Origin: Legionella sp.
GTDB lineage: Bacteria > Pseudomonadota > Gammaproteobacteria > Legionellales > Legionellaceae
Length of the DNA stretch: 55,529 nt
Assembly: GCA_013697625.1 (NCBI GenBank)
Contig: JACCWN010000034.1
Coordinates: forward strand, 1-55,529
Direction: 5' to 3'
In this document: positions 8,549 through 16,597 of the stretch, one piece after another
Numbering within the stretch: position 1 is the stretch's first letter
How the letters are laid out: each line of letters opens with the position of its first letter
Translations under genes and position numbers: made by a program
Notes under the pieces: model-generated
What the model was told of the DNA's origin: nothing
Seen by the model: only the letters and a program-made list of their open reading frames with translations
Database searches by the model: none

Positions 8549-9198
8549 TGACCAGGCGCGTCATTCCATAAAATTTTATGTAGTTGCAATTGAAAACGCA
8601 CTGCGAGTTTGTCTTGAACTATCCAATCTGCAAGTGCGCGCGCCTCAAGTTGCTTCCAGCTGGGCGAAAATAGAAGTTGTGAACGCTCTGTTAATCGATG
8701 TTCTTTTATCATTTGACAGGCCCAGTCGTAGTCTTCTCGACTGCATAAAACAAATTTAATTTGATCGCTTGGTTTTAAAAATTCTACATTTGTCCATAGA
8801 TTTTTATCTGATTCTAAAGAGTCTGGCGTTTTTAAATCCATTACTATCATAACCCGTTTGTCCACCAGTGAAATATCTCGAGCCCCACTTGTTTCAAGAG
8901 ATACGAAAAAGCCTGCATCGCATAAATTGGTTAAAAGGGGAAAACAGGCAGGTTGTGCCAAGGGTTCTCCACCAGTTATACAAACATGTTGGCAAGAAAA
9001 GCCAGATACCAATTGCATGATATCTTCTAAACTTTTTTGTTTACCACCATTAAATGCGTAAGCGGTATCACAATATTGACAACGCAAGGGACAACCGGTT
9101 AGGCGTACAAACACGGTTGGCAATCCAACCGTAATCGACTCCCCTTGGAGCGAATGAAATATTTCAGTGATTCTTAAAGCTGGGGTGTGTGGGTTCAT
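8545..9198 (-). CDS. queE: 7-carboxy-7-deazaguanine synthase
   Basis: 217 aa radical-SAM enzyme of queuosine biosynthesis. SLQGE near residue 17 and GLPTVFVRLTGCPLRCQYCDT (cysteines spaced C-x3-C-x2-C, about residues 36-43) bind the iron-sulfur cluster and SAM; ITGGEPLAQP near residue 74 is the conserved SAM-contact motif. It makes 7-carboxy-7-deazaguanine from carboxytetrahydropterin. It sits between cpoB (4-bp overlap) and mvaD (4-bp overlap). The cpoB-queE neighbourhood is common in gammaproteobacteria, and the tRNA-Gln, -His, -Asp, -Asn and -Tyr pathway is its end use only for GUN anticodons. Confidence 0.92.
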   Translation of the reverse strand: MNPHTPALRITEIFHSLQGESITVGLPTVFVRLTGCPLRCQYCDTAYAFNGGKQKSLEDIMQLVSGFSCQHVCITGGEPLAQPACFPLLTNLCDAGFFVSLETSGARDISLVDKRVMIVMDLKTPDSLESDKNLWTNVEFLKPSDQIKFVLCSREDYDWACQMIKEHRLTERSQLLFSPSWKQLEARALADWIVQDKLAVRFQLQLHKILWNDAPGH

Positions 9199-10163
9199 GA
9201 GACGTCAATGGATTCTAATTTTATTGAAGCCAATTGAGCAGATTTGGTATTGGGATAACTTCTTATCACTTGTTGCAAACGTTTTTTAGCGGTAAGCACA
9301 TCACCTGCTGCGGCATAAGCATACCCATCTTTGAGCATGGCAGCAGAACCTTTGCTTGAGGTTGGGAATTGATCTAATACTATCTCAAAATGTTCAATTG
9401 ATTTTGCATACTCTTTTTTCAGTAAATACAATTCACCAATCCAATATTCTGCATTGGCTGTATAGCCACCTTGTGGATAATTTTGTGCAAATCTTTGCAT
9501 GGCGGCTAAAGCTTCATCAAAACGTTTATTTTTGATTAACTCATAAGCTGCTAAATAACTTATTTGTTCATCTGCTGGATTCATTCGTGATACAGGCGCA
9601 AGTGATCTTGTGGGAGTATCAACAGGTTTTTTTTCCATTTTTTGAATTTTTTCTTGAGACGCGGTTGGCACCGATATTGGCGCTGCTGACCCTATACTTG
9701 GCGCTGGCGACACTGGTTGTGCAATTTTATTTGCGCCTGTGGCTAATCGTGAGTCTAAATCTTTGTAAAAAGCGATTTGTTGTTGTTGCAACAATTTTAA
9801 ATCATGGGCTTGTATTTCTAATTGACCACGCAGCTCTTGAATTTCCTGCCTTAAACTTTGTATTTTATCAATGAGTGAGGCACTGGCATTGAGTTGTTGG
9901 CGAGCATCCGTATGGCCTTCGGTAAAATCCTCTTTTACCAGCGGTGTCTCATCCGTTGCAGGAGTATATTTTTGAGACCGATTTCTTAGTCCCTCATATT
10001 TTGACTCATTGTAGCGAGAACCAACAGGAGGGGACTCCCACTCCTGTTGTTCTCTCATTGCAAAATCATCACTTTTATCAACTACTGGCGCCGCGGACCA
10101 AAGGGACATTGGGAGCAGCCATAGAGTTAAGACAATTGAAATGTATTTTTTGCAAAAGATCAT
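9195..10163 (-). CDS. cpoB: Tol-Pal cell division coordinator CpoB (YbgF)
   Basis: 322 aa periplasmic protein. A signal peptide (residues 1-24, ending in SLWSA) is followed by a Pro-rich stretch, an N-terminal coiled-coil segment around residues 93-130 (IDKIQSLRQEIQELRGQLE), a low-complexity Pro/Ser linker and three C-terminal TPR-like repeats (residues about 200-320: AAYELIKNKRFDEAL, YWIGELYLLKKEYAKSIEHF, GDVLTAKKRLQQVI). In E. coli, CpoB links the Tol system to PBP1B during septation. It overlaps pal by 4 bp. It is longer than the E. coli protein (263 aa) because of the extended linker. Confidence 0.92.
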   Translation of the reverse strand: MIFCKKYISIVLTLWLLPMSLWSAAPVVDKSDDFAMREQQEWESPPVGSRYNESKYEGLRNRSQKYTPATDETPLVKEDFTEGHTDARQQLNASASLIDKIQSLRQEIQELRGQLEIQAHDLKLLQQQQIAFYKDLDSRLATGANKIAQPVSPAPSIGSAAPISVPTASQEKIQKMEKKPVDTPTRSLAPVSRMNPADEQISYLAAYELIKNKRFDEALAAMQRFAQNYPQGGYTANAEYWIGELYLLKKEYAKSIEHFEIVLDQFPTSSKGSAAMLKDGYAYAAAGDVLTAKKRLQQVIRSYPNTKSAQLASIKLESIDVS

Positions 10164-10687
10164 CTTGTTGCCTCATAAATGAATTCGACACGTCGATTTT
10201 GAGCATGTGACGCATCATCGTGCCCTAAATTAGCTGGGCGTTCTTTACCATAACTCACAACACGTACCTGGTCTCTGCTTACACCTGCCATACGCAAAAT
10301 ATCTGCTACAGTATTTGCACGGTGTTCACCTAAAGAAATGTTGTATTCGCGACTTCCGCGTTCGTCCGTATGTCCAGCTACCATCACCCTTGCACCTGGA
10401 TGTGAGCGCATGTATTCAGCTTGTGCATTCACAGAAGGTAGATATTTGGGCGCCAAATTTGAATCATCATAGGAAAATAAATATAATTGATTATGCGGGG
10501 CTTTGGTGGTGTAAGATTCACCAGGTTCTTGTCCTGCAAAGTGAGTCATTTGTCCTAAACCTTCAGCTGTAGCACCTGCATCACCCATGGGGGCTCCATC
10601 AGCACTACCGGGGGTTTTAGAGCAGGCAGCGACTAATACTATGCTGGCAGCTAAAAGCCCAATTTTACATATTGATACAACTTTCAT
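10160..10687 (-). CDS. pal: peptidoglycan-associated lipoprotein Pal
   Basis: 175 aa. The signal peptide ends in a lipobox VAAC with the lipidated Cys at residue 22. The OmpA-type peptidoglycan-binding domain covers about residues 65-175, with the conserved GHTDERGSREYNISLGEHRA segment (D and R contact diaminopimelate) and NRRVEF at the end. It anchors the outer membrane to peptidoglycan and works with TolB. A strong AAGGAG-type ribosome binding site precedes the ATG. In many relatives tolB lies directly upstream; here the upstream neighbour is the Mla-type cluster 120 bp away. Confidence 0.95.
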   Translation of the reverse strand: MKVVSICKIGLLAASIVLVAACSKTPGSADGAPMGDAGATAEGLGQMTHFAGQEPGESYTTKAPHNQLYLFSYDDSNLAPKYLPSVNAQAEYMRSHPGARVMVAGHTDERGSREYNISLGEHRANTVADILRMAGVSRDQVRVVSYGKERPANLGHDDASHAQNRRVEFIYEATR

Positions 10688-10794
10688 CCTTTATCTCCTT
10701 TCATTTCTTTTTTATTAATTATTAAAATAGACGCAGAGGTCATCATGGCTGGCCATTATACAGTTTTTTTTAATCAGAACAAAGTGTCTTATCT

Positions 10795-10829
10795 AATAAG
10801 TGATGTCTTATAAGTGATGTCTTATAAGT
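10795..10829. repeat. short 14-bp tandem repeat at gene end
   Basis: The unit ATAAGTGATGTCTT occurs about 2.5 times in tandem and straddles the stop codon of the auxiliary lipoprotein gene. It looks like a slippage-type microduplication and has no evident function. Confidence 0.5.
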
Positions 10830-11410
10830 GTTCTAACAAACTCATTTACCTCGGCGGTAAACAATTCTACGGCCTGATTTGCAGCGATGACTCCTCCCTC
10901 AGGGGTGTCACTGGGGCAAGGAACATGCTCTGTGATGATATGGGAACCTAAAATATGGTTATCCTTTATATTTGTAAGCACAACTTTTGCGCTGAACTCC
11001 ATTTCGCTGGGGTGTTTGAGAAAATTTTGCTCTAAAGTATACAATTGGGTGTCTAGTCTAAAATCAGTACCCTCACTATAACCACTTGAAGTGACTGCAT
11101 GAAAGAAACCTGAATGCTGCAAACTTTGTATTAATAGAGGATACAGCATGGCAGCAGGAGGACTAACCCAGGCATTATGGGCAAAGGCTTGAACCTGAAA
11201 AGGCTCACGGACATACCACATCTGCTCAGTTAAGTAAGAGCCAGCAGCCTCGGGTACTGAAACCATCAGGGTATAATGACAAGGGCCACCAGCCCCGTGT
11301 TTGATACAATAAGACTTCAATTGATATTGGGTACTGATGGGTGTTTTTACAGAGCAACCACCAATCAATAAGAAGGCCCCTAACATCGCAAACTTGGTTT
11401 TCATGTTCAT
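10808..11410 (-). CDS. ABC-type transport auxiliary lipoprotein (PqiC/YmbA-like)
   Basis: 200 aa. Signal peptide with lipobox IGGC (Cys at residue 19). The family pattern is visible: YQL at the start of the mature domain, [36 protein letters not shown], the 'W..pp..ml' box typical of this lipoprotein family, then the [12 protein letters not shown] strand and C-terminal helix. Such lipoproteins sit in the outer membrane and pair with MCE-protein ABC systems that move phospholipids. It overlaps the MCE gene by 4 bp and is the last gene of the four-gene Mla-like operon. Confidence 0.82.
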   Translation of the reverse strand: MNMKTKFAMLGAFLLIGGCSVKTPISTQYQLKSYCIKHGAGGPCHYTLMVSVPEAAGSYLTEQMWYVREPFQVQAFAHNAWVSPPAAMLYPLLIQSLQHSGFFHAVTSSGYSEGTDFRLDTQLYTLEQNFLKHPSEMEFSAKVVLTNIKDNHILGSHIITEHVPCPSDTPEGGVIAANQAVELFTAEVNEFVRTLIRHHL

Positions 11411-12288
11411 TCTCCTGGGCCAGATTTAGGTGGTTGGATTCCTCGAATTAGCACAGAAGGATTTTGTCGCATCTCCTTACTTACTTTTTCCATATTGGCG
11501 GCTATAGCATTTAACCGATTAATCAAGGTAATTGTCGGAGGTAAGGTCTGCTGTGATATTTTATCGACGGCATTTTTACCTGCCCGCATGGTTTCCGATA
11601 CACTTTCACTCCCCTGTTTGAGCTTATTCATAACTTCTGGCAAATCTCGACTGGCTTTTGAAATGTTTGCTAAAAAGACATCAGCACTTTTCAAGCTATT
11701 GCTTACATGTTTACTATTTTTTGCTATAACATCGGAAAAACGTTCCATATTAGCCAAAGTATTTTTTACGTATAGCGCATTTTCTTCATTAAAGATAAGT
11801 TGTGCTTTCTCGCTCAATTTATTCACATTAACAGAAACATTTTTTAAGATACTATCAAGTTGATTAAATAAAGACGGTTTGGCAGGGATTACTGGATAGG
11901 GTTCACCTGGCATCTTTTGCAGCGGCGTTAAATCAGAGGATCCTGCGGATAAACCGACGTAAGTGACACCAGTGATACCTTGAGAAATTAAGGTGGCAAA
12001 GGTGCTGGTTGTGATTGGTGTATGGCGCTCAATACTTAAGGTGATTTCAACTTGTCGTGGATCAGTGGGATTTAATTTTATTTTTTTTACAAATCCAACC
12101 TGAACCCCATTGAATTTTACCGCTGAATCTTCACTAAGACCTGCCGCTGCCTCATGTAAAAATACAGTATAAAAATCATATTGTTTTGAGTTAAAACCAC
12201 TGGATAACCATACAGATACAAAGAGCAAACTGGCTCCCAATATAAGGACAATGATACCGACTATGGTGTAGTTGGTTTTTGATTCCAA
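11407..12288 (-). CDS. mlaD: MCE (MlaD-type) substrate-binding protein
   Basis: 293 aa. One N-terminal transmembrane anchor (residues about 8-30) is followed by an MCE domain (about 38-118: [29 protein letters not shown], then [18 protein letters not shown]). The rest is a long helical region with repeated Asn/Lys/Ser heptads (residues 140-280), probably a periplasmic coiled coil or tunnel. It should bind lipid between the inner-membrane permease and the outer membrane. It lies 12 bp downstream of the ATPase gene. It is longer than E. coli MlaD (183 aa) and resembles single-MCE proteins of the Mla-like systems that carry an auxiliary lipoprotein. Confidence 0.88.
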   Translation of the reverse strand: MESKTNYTIVGIIVLILGASLLFVSVWLSSGFNSKQYDFYTVFLHEAAAGLSEDSAVKFNGVQVGFVKKIKLNPTDPRQVEITLSIERHTPITTSTFATLISQGITGVTYVGLSAGSSDLTPLQKMPGEPYPVIPAKPSLFNQLDSILKNVSVNVNKLSEKAQLIFNEENALYVKNTLANMERFSDVIAKNSKHVSNSLKSADVFLANISKASRDLPEVMNKLKQGSESVSETMRAGKNAVDKISQQTLPPTITLINRLNAIAANMEKVSKEMRQNPSVLIRGIQPPKSGPGE

Positions 12289-12300
12289 AAGCTTATCCTC

Positions 12301-13041
12301 TTAAAGTTGATTGAAATAGTCAGCAATCAATGGATTTTTATTTTGCATTAATTCTTTGATTGGTTCAATACTAATGATTTGTCCATCCCCAACAAATGCT
12401 ACTCGGTCTGTGGTTCTTTTTAATGATTCTATGTCATGACTTATCATGACTATGGTTAAATTCAATGCGTTTCTCAAAAAAACAATCAAATCATCAAACA
12501 ACCTTGCACTTCGTGGATCCAACCCTGTGGTGGGCTCATCTAGAAATAACAATTCAGGATCCATAGCAATGGCACGCGCTGCAGCTGCGCGTCTTTGCAT
12601 ACCGCCACTCAATTCGGAAGGGAATTTTTCACCGGCATTGAGCGGCAATCCGACAAGGGCTATTTTTAGTAAGGCCAATTGATGCATCAATTCAGGCTCT
12701 AAATTGGTAAATTCTCGCATTGAAAACTTGATATTGTCTAAAACACTCATGGCTGAAAATAAAGCACTGTGTTGAAATAGCATACCCCAACGCCTACGAA
12801 TTAAAAAAGCATCTTGGGTATTTAATTTTTGAATGTCTTTTCCAAATACTTTTATTTGCCCCGCTGTTGGTTGTAATAACATCAACAAGCAGCGCAAGAT
12901 GGTGGTTTTACCGCTACCTGATCCACCAATGATGGCCAGGATCTCACCTTTATTTACGCAAAGATCTACATTGGAGTGGACCCATTGATTACCGAGGTAA
13001 TTTTTCAAGCCTTTGATTTCAATGACTGGCTCACTCATCAT
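12301..13041 (-). CDS. mlaF: MlaF-type ABC transporter ATPase
   Basis: About 246 aa. Walker A GGSGSGKTT (around residues 38-46), Q-loop region LFQHSALF, signature LSGGMQRRAAAARAIA, Walker B LLFLDEPTTGLDP and a downstream H-loop VMISHD are all intact. It powers lipid movement with the adjoining permease. I chose the ATG at 13041, which overlaps the permease stop (ATGA), over a TTG at 13053. Gene order permease-ATPase-MCE-lipoprotein is the usual one for this family. Confidence 0.9.
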   Translation of the reverse strand: MMSEPVIEIKGLKNYLGNQWVHSNVDLCVNKGEILAIIGGSGSGKTTILRCLLMLLQPTAGQIKVFGKDIQKLNTQDAFLIRRRWGMLFQHSALFSAMSVLDNIKFSMREFTNLEPELMHQLALLKIALVGLPLNAGEKFPSELSGGMQRRAAAARAIAMDPELLFLDEPTTGLDPRSARLFDDLIVFLRNALNLTIVMISHDIESLKRTTDRVAFVGDGQIISIEPIKELMQNKNPLIADYFNQL

Positions 13042-14153
13042 AGCTTCAACCAACTGTATATAATTGAATAAGTTGCATCAGCAACTATAATCAAAAACAA
13101 AGCCTGGACCACGCTTTTAGTGGTCTGACTGCCGATACTATCAGCACTGGATTTTACTCTAAACCCTTGAAAACAACCAACCAGGGCAATGATGATTGCA
13201 TAGGCTGGGGCTTTATATAAACCTAGTTTGAATTGATAAAAACCCACAGAATCTCTTAATCTTTGCAAAAAATCAGAATATTCAATCCCAAGCATCGTTT
13301 TTGACATGAACATAGCCCCAAGGACGCTAAAAAGGTCAGCCCAGAAAATCAATAATGGAAACACAAACAACAAAGCCAAAGTTTTTGGCAGTACTAATAA
13401 TTCAGTAGGAGACAAACCCATAGTCAACAGGGCATCAATTTCTTCGTTGACCTTCATAGAGCCAATTTGGGCGGTAAAGGCCGAACTGGTGCGGCCAGCA
13501 ACGATGATGGCTGTTATTAGGGGACCAAATTCTCGAAATATAGCGGTACCAGATAAATAGGAAATAAACGTGTTGGCTCCATATGTATTTAGCTGTAATC
13601 CCATCTGATAAGCCAGAACAACCCCTATTAAAAAAGAAAGCAGTCCAACTATAGGCAAAGCTTTTATTCCTGCCGAATCAATATTAGATATGATACTTGG
13701 CCATTGGAATCTGCGCCAGTTACCCAAAGCTTGAAAAAATTTTGTCGCCAAATCACCCACTAATACCATAAACCCATCAACCTGCCTCATTTTGTTAGCA
13801 GACTCCTCACCTAACTTGGCCAGCAGATTTTTTTTAGGTGTTTTTGGGGTTTGATAGTCTAAGTTTTTTGTTTCAATCAATTGCAGCAATTGAAAGTGAT
13901 TATCGGAGAAGTTAACCAAGTCGACCTGGTTGTCTCGGCCTTTTAAAATGTTTATACAATTGATAAGCGTTAATGCACCTGCGCTATCAAAACCTTCAAT
14001 GGATTGCCCATTTAAAGATAATTTTTTTCCGGTAGGCAGTGTGGTGCTTTTAAATGTCTGTAAAAACCCACTCAATTCTAAAACAATCCAATTACCAGTG
14101 CAATTAAAACACAGTTCTTGATCAAATATGATTTGGGGTTTTAACTCAGACAT
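13038..14153 (-). CDS. mlaE: MlaE-type ABC permease with N-terminal STAS domain
   Basis: 371 aa. The N-terminal 110 residues resemble a STAS/MlaB-like domain (FDSAGALTLINCINIL around residues 55-68), fused directly to the permease. The permease region (about residues 130-371) has five or six hydrophobic segments and MlaE-family motifs: AYQMGLQLNTYGANTF, FREFGPLITAIIVAGRTSSAFTAQIGSMKVNEEIDALLTMG. The fusion of MlaB-like and MlaE-like parts into one chain is known in related systems. It is the first gene of the operon; the upstream region carries repeats. Confidence 0.9.
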   Translation of the reverse strand: MSELKPQIIFDQELCFNCTGNWIVLELSGFLQTFKSTTLPTGKKLSLNGQSIEGFDSAGALTLINCINILKGRDNQVDLVNFSDNHFQLLQLIETKNLDYQTPKTPKKNLLAKLGEESANKMRQVDGFMVLVGDLATKFFQALGNWRRFQWPSIISNIDSAGIKALPIVGLLSFLIGVVLAYQMGLQLNTYGANTFISYLSGTAIFREFGPLITAIIVAGRTSSAFTAQIGSMKVNEEIDALLTMGLSPTELLVLPKTLALLFVFPLLIFWADLFSVLGAMFMSKTMLGIEYSDFLQRLRDSVGFYQFKLGLYKAPAYAIIIALVGCFQGFRVKSSADSIGSQTTKSVVQALFLIIVADATYSIIYSWLKL

Positions 14154-14375
14154 GATATTTGGAATAAAGGAATGAAAAAAATATATCCTAAAATAACAAA
14201 ACCCAGCGCATTATACCAGTGTTTATGCACAATCAAGCCAAATTGGTCGACAATTCTACAAGGCGACCATTTGCATTAAATGCAGCTAATCTAACTGACA
14301 GAGACTGTGCGAGCTTTAGCATACAAAATTTTAAACATCCCGCTTTTTAAGCTCACCAAGCTCCGGTCTAAACAC

Positions 14376-14446
14376 GGCACGCCTAGGTACGACTAGGCAC
14401 CCCAGGTACGTCCGCAAGCGCGTCTTTTTGCGCGATGGATCTCTTC
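14376..14446 (+). repeat. short palindromic repeat, copy A
   Basis: Starts with GGCACGCCTAGGTACGACTA and contains the core GCGCGTCTTTTTGCGCG (around 14419-14434) followed by a GGATCTC end. Copy B repeats both halves in the same orientation. The core itself is an imperfect palindrome (CGCG...CGCG around a T run). Confidence 0.7.
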
Positions 14447-14534
14447 ACGTGGAACAAGAATGTTCTTGAAAATGCATCTAATCCTGAATAAAAAGTTTTA
14501 TTTCAATCAATATGTAAGAAACAGTGCCACATTT

Positions 14535-14574
14535 AGGAGATCCTTCACGCAAAAAGACGCGTTCAGGATGACGT
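14535..14574 (-). repeat. short palindromic repeat, copy C (inverted)
   Basis: On the minus strand it reads as GTCATCCTGAACGCG...GAAGGATCTCC around the same GCGTCTTTTTGCG core. This is a variant of the 'GTCATCCTGA...GAAGGATCT' palindromic repeat seen scattered in many bacterial genomes (from memory, not searched). It links copies A and B to that class. Confidence 0.7.
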
Positions 14575-14637
14575 TGCGGGATGCAGACTGGCTTATCTGT
14601 TAAATACACTATAAGCTTTTCTTAACCCTTAATGTAT

Positions 14638-14728
14638 GACTAGGCACACCTAGGTGCAACTCGAGGCACGCCTAGGTATGACTATGTACGCCATCCTTAA
14701 GCGCGTCTTTTTGCGCGATATATCTCCT
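14638..14728 (+). repeat. short palindromic repeat, copy B
   Basis: Contains GGCACGCCTAGGTATGACTA at about 14665 and GCGCGTCTTTTTGCGCG at 14701-14717, matching copy A in order and orientation, plus an extra CACACCTAGGTGCAAC palindromic piece on its left side. Confidence 0.7.
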
Positions 14729-14826
14729 GAATGTAGCATGATTTAAATGTTAAAAACTAAAGTTATGATCAATGGCTGAATGTAAGACCTAATCTATGTT
14801 TTAAGTTAATTTCTTAAGAGGTTACG

Positions 14827-16536
14827 TTACTCGATTAAAAGTTGTGATAAGAAATCAATCACTTTACCTAATTCAACCATCTTAGTTTCACCAGTGGCGC
14901 GCGCTTTATATTCAACTACATCCTGTTCTAAATTTCTGTCACTAATAAGTAGCCGATGAGGAATGCCTATTAAATCATGATCAGCAAACAATACACCCGC
15001 TCTTTCATTTCTATCATCTAATAAAACGTCTATACCTAAGTCTAACAATTGCTGATAAATAGCTTGTGCATGTTCTTGAACTTTTGCTGATTTATGAATG
15101 TTTAAAGGTATAATTACCACTTGAAAGGGGGCTAAGGCACTTGGCCATATAATACCTTTGTCATCATGATGTTGTTCAATAGTGGCGGCAACAACTCGAC
15201 TGATACCTAAACCATAACAACCCATCATCATGGTTTGTAAGTGCCCTTCTTCATTAATTACAGCAGCATGCATAGCTTGAGCATATTTATCTCCTAATTG
15301 AAAGATATGGCCAACTTCAATGCCGCGACAAGATCGCAAAATCCCTTTGCCATCTGGGCTTTGATCACCCTCTTTTACCTTGCGCAAGTCGAAGGCTTCT
15401 TGATAGCTAGCATCTCGGTCCCAGCTTACATTGATAAAATGTCTGTCATTATGGTTGGCACCACATATGAAGGATTCCATAGCAAGGGCATGATGATCCA
15501 CTATGATAGGAATAGTTAAATCCACAGGACCTAAGGAACCTGAATATACTTTAAGTGATTTAAGTATCACTTCTTCGTCTACAAACTGAAAGGGGGATGC
15601 AATCAGTGGATGTTTTATTGCTTTCACCTCATTAAGCTCGTCATCACCTCTGATAATCAAGGCAACCATAGGATGCTCTTTGCCTTTCACAATCAAAGTT
15701 TTTATAATTTGATTGCTACTTACATTTAAGAAGTGAGACAGTTCCGAGATGGTTTTTATATAGGGCGTTTCAACACAGCTCATTGTTTGGTCAGCTGGTT
15801 TGTTGGCTTTAGGCATTTGCAAACTCGTAGCCTGCTCGATGTTAGCAGCATAAGCACTGACATCACTATAAAAAATCAAATCTTCACCTGAATCTGCTAA
15901 CACTTGAAACTCATGAGAGGCAGAACCTCCAATTGCGCCAGTGTCGGCTTCCACCGCTCGGTATGTTAGACCCATCCGGTCAAAAATACGGCAGTAGGCT
16001 TCATACATACTCTGATAAGTCTTCTGAAGACTTTCAGAACTTACATGAAAAGAATAAGCATCTTTCATGATGAATTCACGTGCACGCATAACACCAAAAC
16101 GGGGCCTAATTTCATCTCGAAATTTAGTTTGTATTTGGTAAAAGGTAACTGGCAATTGTTTGTAGGATTGCAACTCGGTACGCATCAAGTCCGTTATAAC
16201 TTCTTCATGCGTTGGGCCAAAGCAATAGGCTCTGTCATTGCTGTCTTGCATGGTTAAAAGTAAATCACCAAAGGTATCCCACCGACCAGTTTCCTGCCAA
16301 AGTTCAGCTGGTTGTATTGCGGGCATGAGGACTTCTAATGCATAGATGGCACTCATTTCCTCACGTACTATTGTCTCAATTTTTCGCAAGACTTTAAGAC
16401 CCAAAGGCAACCATGTATATAGGCCAGAACCCAACTTACGGATCAAACCAGCCCTGAGCATGAATTGATGAGAAGATATCTCAGCATCATTTGGCGTTTC
16501 TTTAAGGGTTGATATGAACCATTGGGATGCTCGCAT
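14827..16536 (-). CDS. proS: prolyl-tRNA synthetase (bacterial type)
   Basis: 569 aa, normal length. Class II synthetase core with RKLGSGLYTWLPLG near residue 33, motif 2 region FRDEIRPRFGVMRAREFIMKDAYSFH (about residues 136-161), and motif 3 GCYGLGISRVVAA near residue 440. The editing (YbaK-like insertion) domain occupies about residues 225-400, as in E. coli-type ProS. The anticodon-binding domain is at the C-terminus. It charges tRNA-Pro. Upstream (16537-16597) lies a short gap with a GGGG..GTTGTT / AACAACCCC inverted repeat between it and the next gene. Confidence 0.97.
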   Translation of the reverse strand: MRASQWFISTLKETPNDAEISSHQFMLRAGLIRKLGSGLYTWLPLGLKVLRKIETIVREEMSAIYALEVLMPAIQPAELWQETGRWDTFGDLLLTMQDSNDRAYCFGPTHEEVITDLMRTELQSYKQLPVTFYQIQTKFRDEIRPRFGVMRAREFIMKDAYSFHVSSESLQKTYQSMYEAYCRIFDRMGLTYRAVEADTGAIGGSASHEFQVLADSGEDLIFYSDVSAYAANIEQATSLQMPKANKPADQTMSCVETPYIKTISELSHFLNVSSNQIIKTLIVKGKEHPMVALIIRGDDELNEVKAIKHPLIASPFQFVDEEVILKSLKVYSGSLGPVDLTIPIIVDHHALAMESFICGANHNDRHFINVSWDRDASYQEAFDLRKVKEGDQSPDGKGILRSCRGIEVGHIFQLGDKYAQAMHAAVINEEGHLQTMMMGCYGLGISRVVAATIEQHHDDKGIIWPSALAPFQVVIIPLNIHKSAKVQEHAQAIYQQLLDLGIDVLLDDRNERAGVLFADHDLIGIPHRLLISDRNLEQDVVEYKARATGETKMVELGKVIDFLSQLLIE

Positions 16537-16597
16537 GTTAACTCCTGAAGATTGGGGGTATGAAGTTGTTCATCTATAAACAACCCCTTGTATAAAA

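Larger units (their letters stand above)
14154..14826. other. intergenic region with repeat copies
   Basis: No coding region of note in 673 bp. It lies between the 3' end of proS and the 5' end of the Mla-like operon and so must hold the Mla promoter (probably 14154-14340). The middle and left parts contain three copies of a short repeat, listed separately. I see no RNA gene. Confidence 0.6.

Noticed and set aside
11495..11863. 122-aa plus-strand open frame
   Set aside because: Antisense to the MCE-protein gene; no start signals and no recognisable domain.
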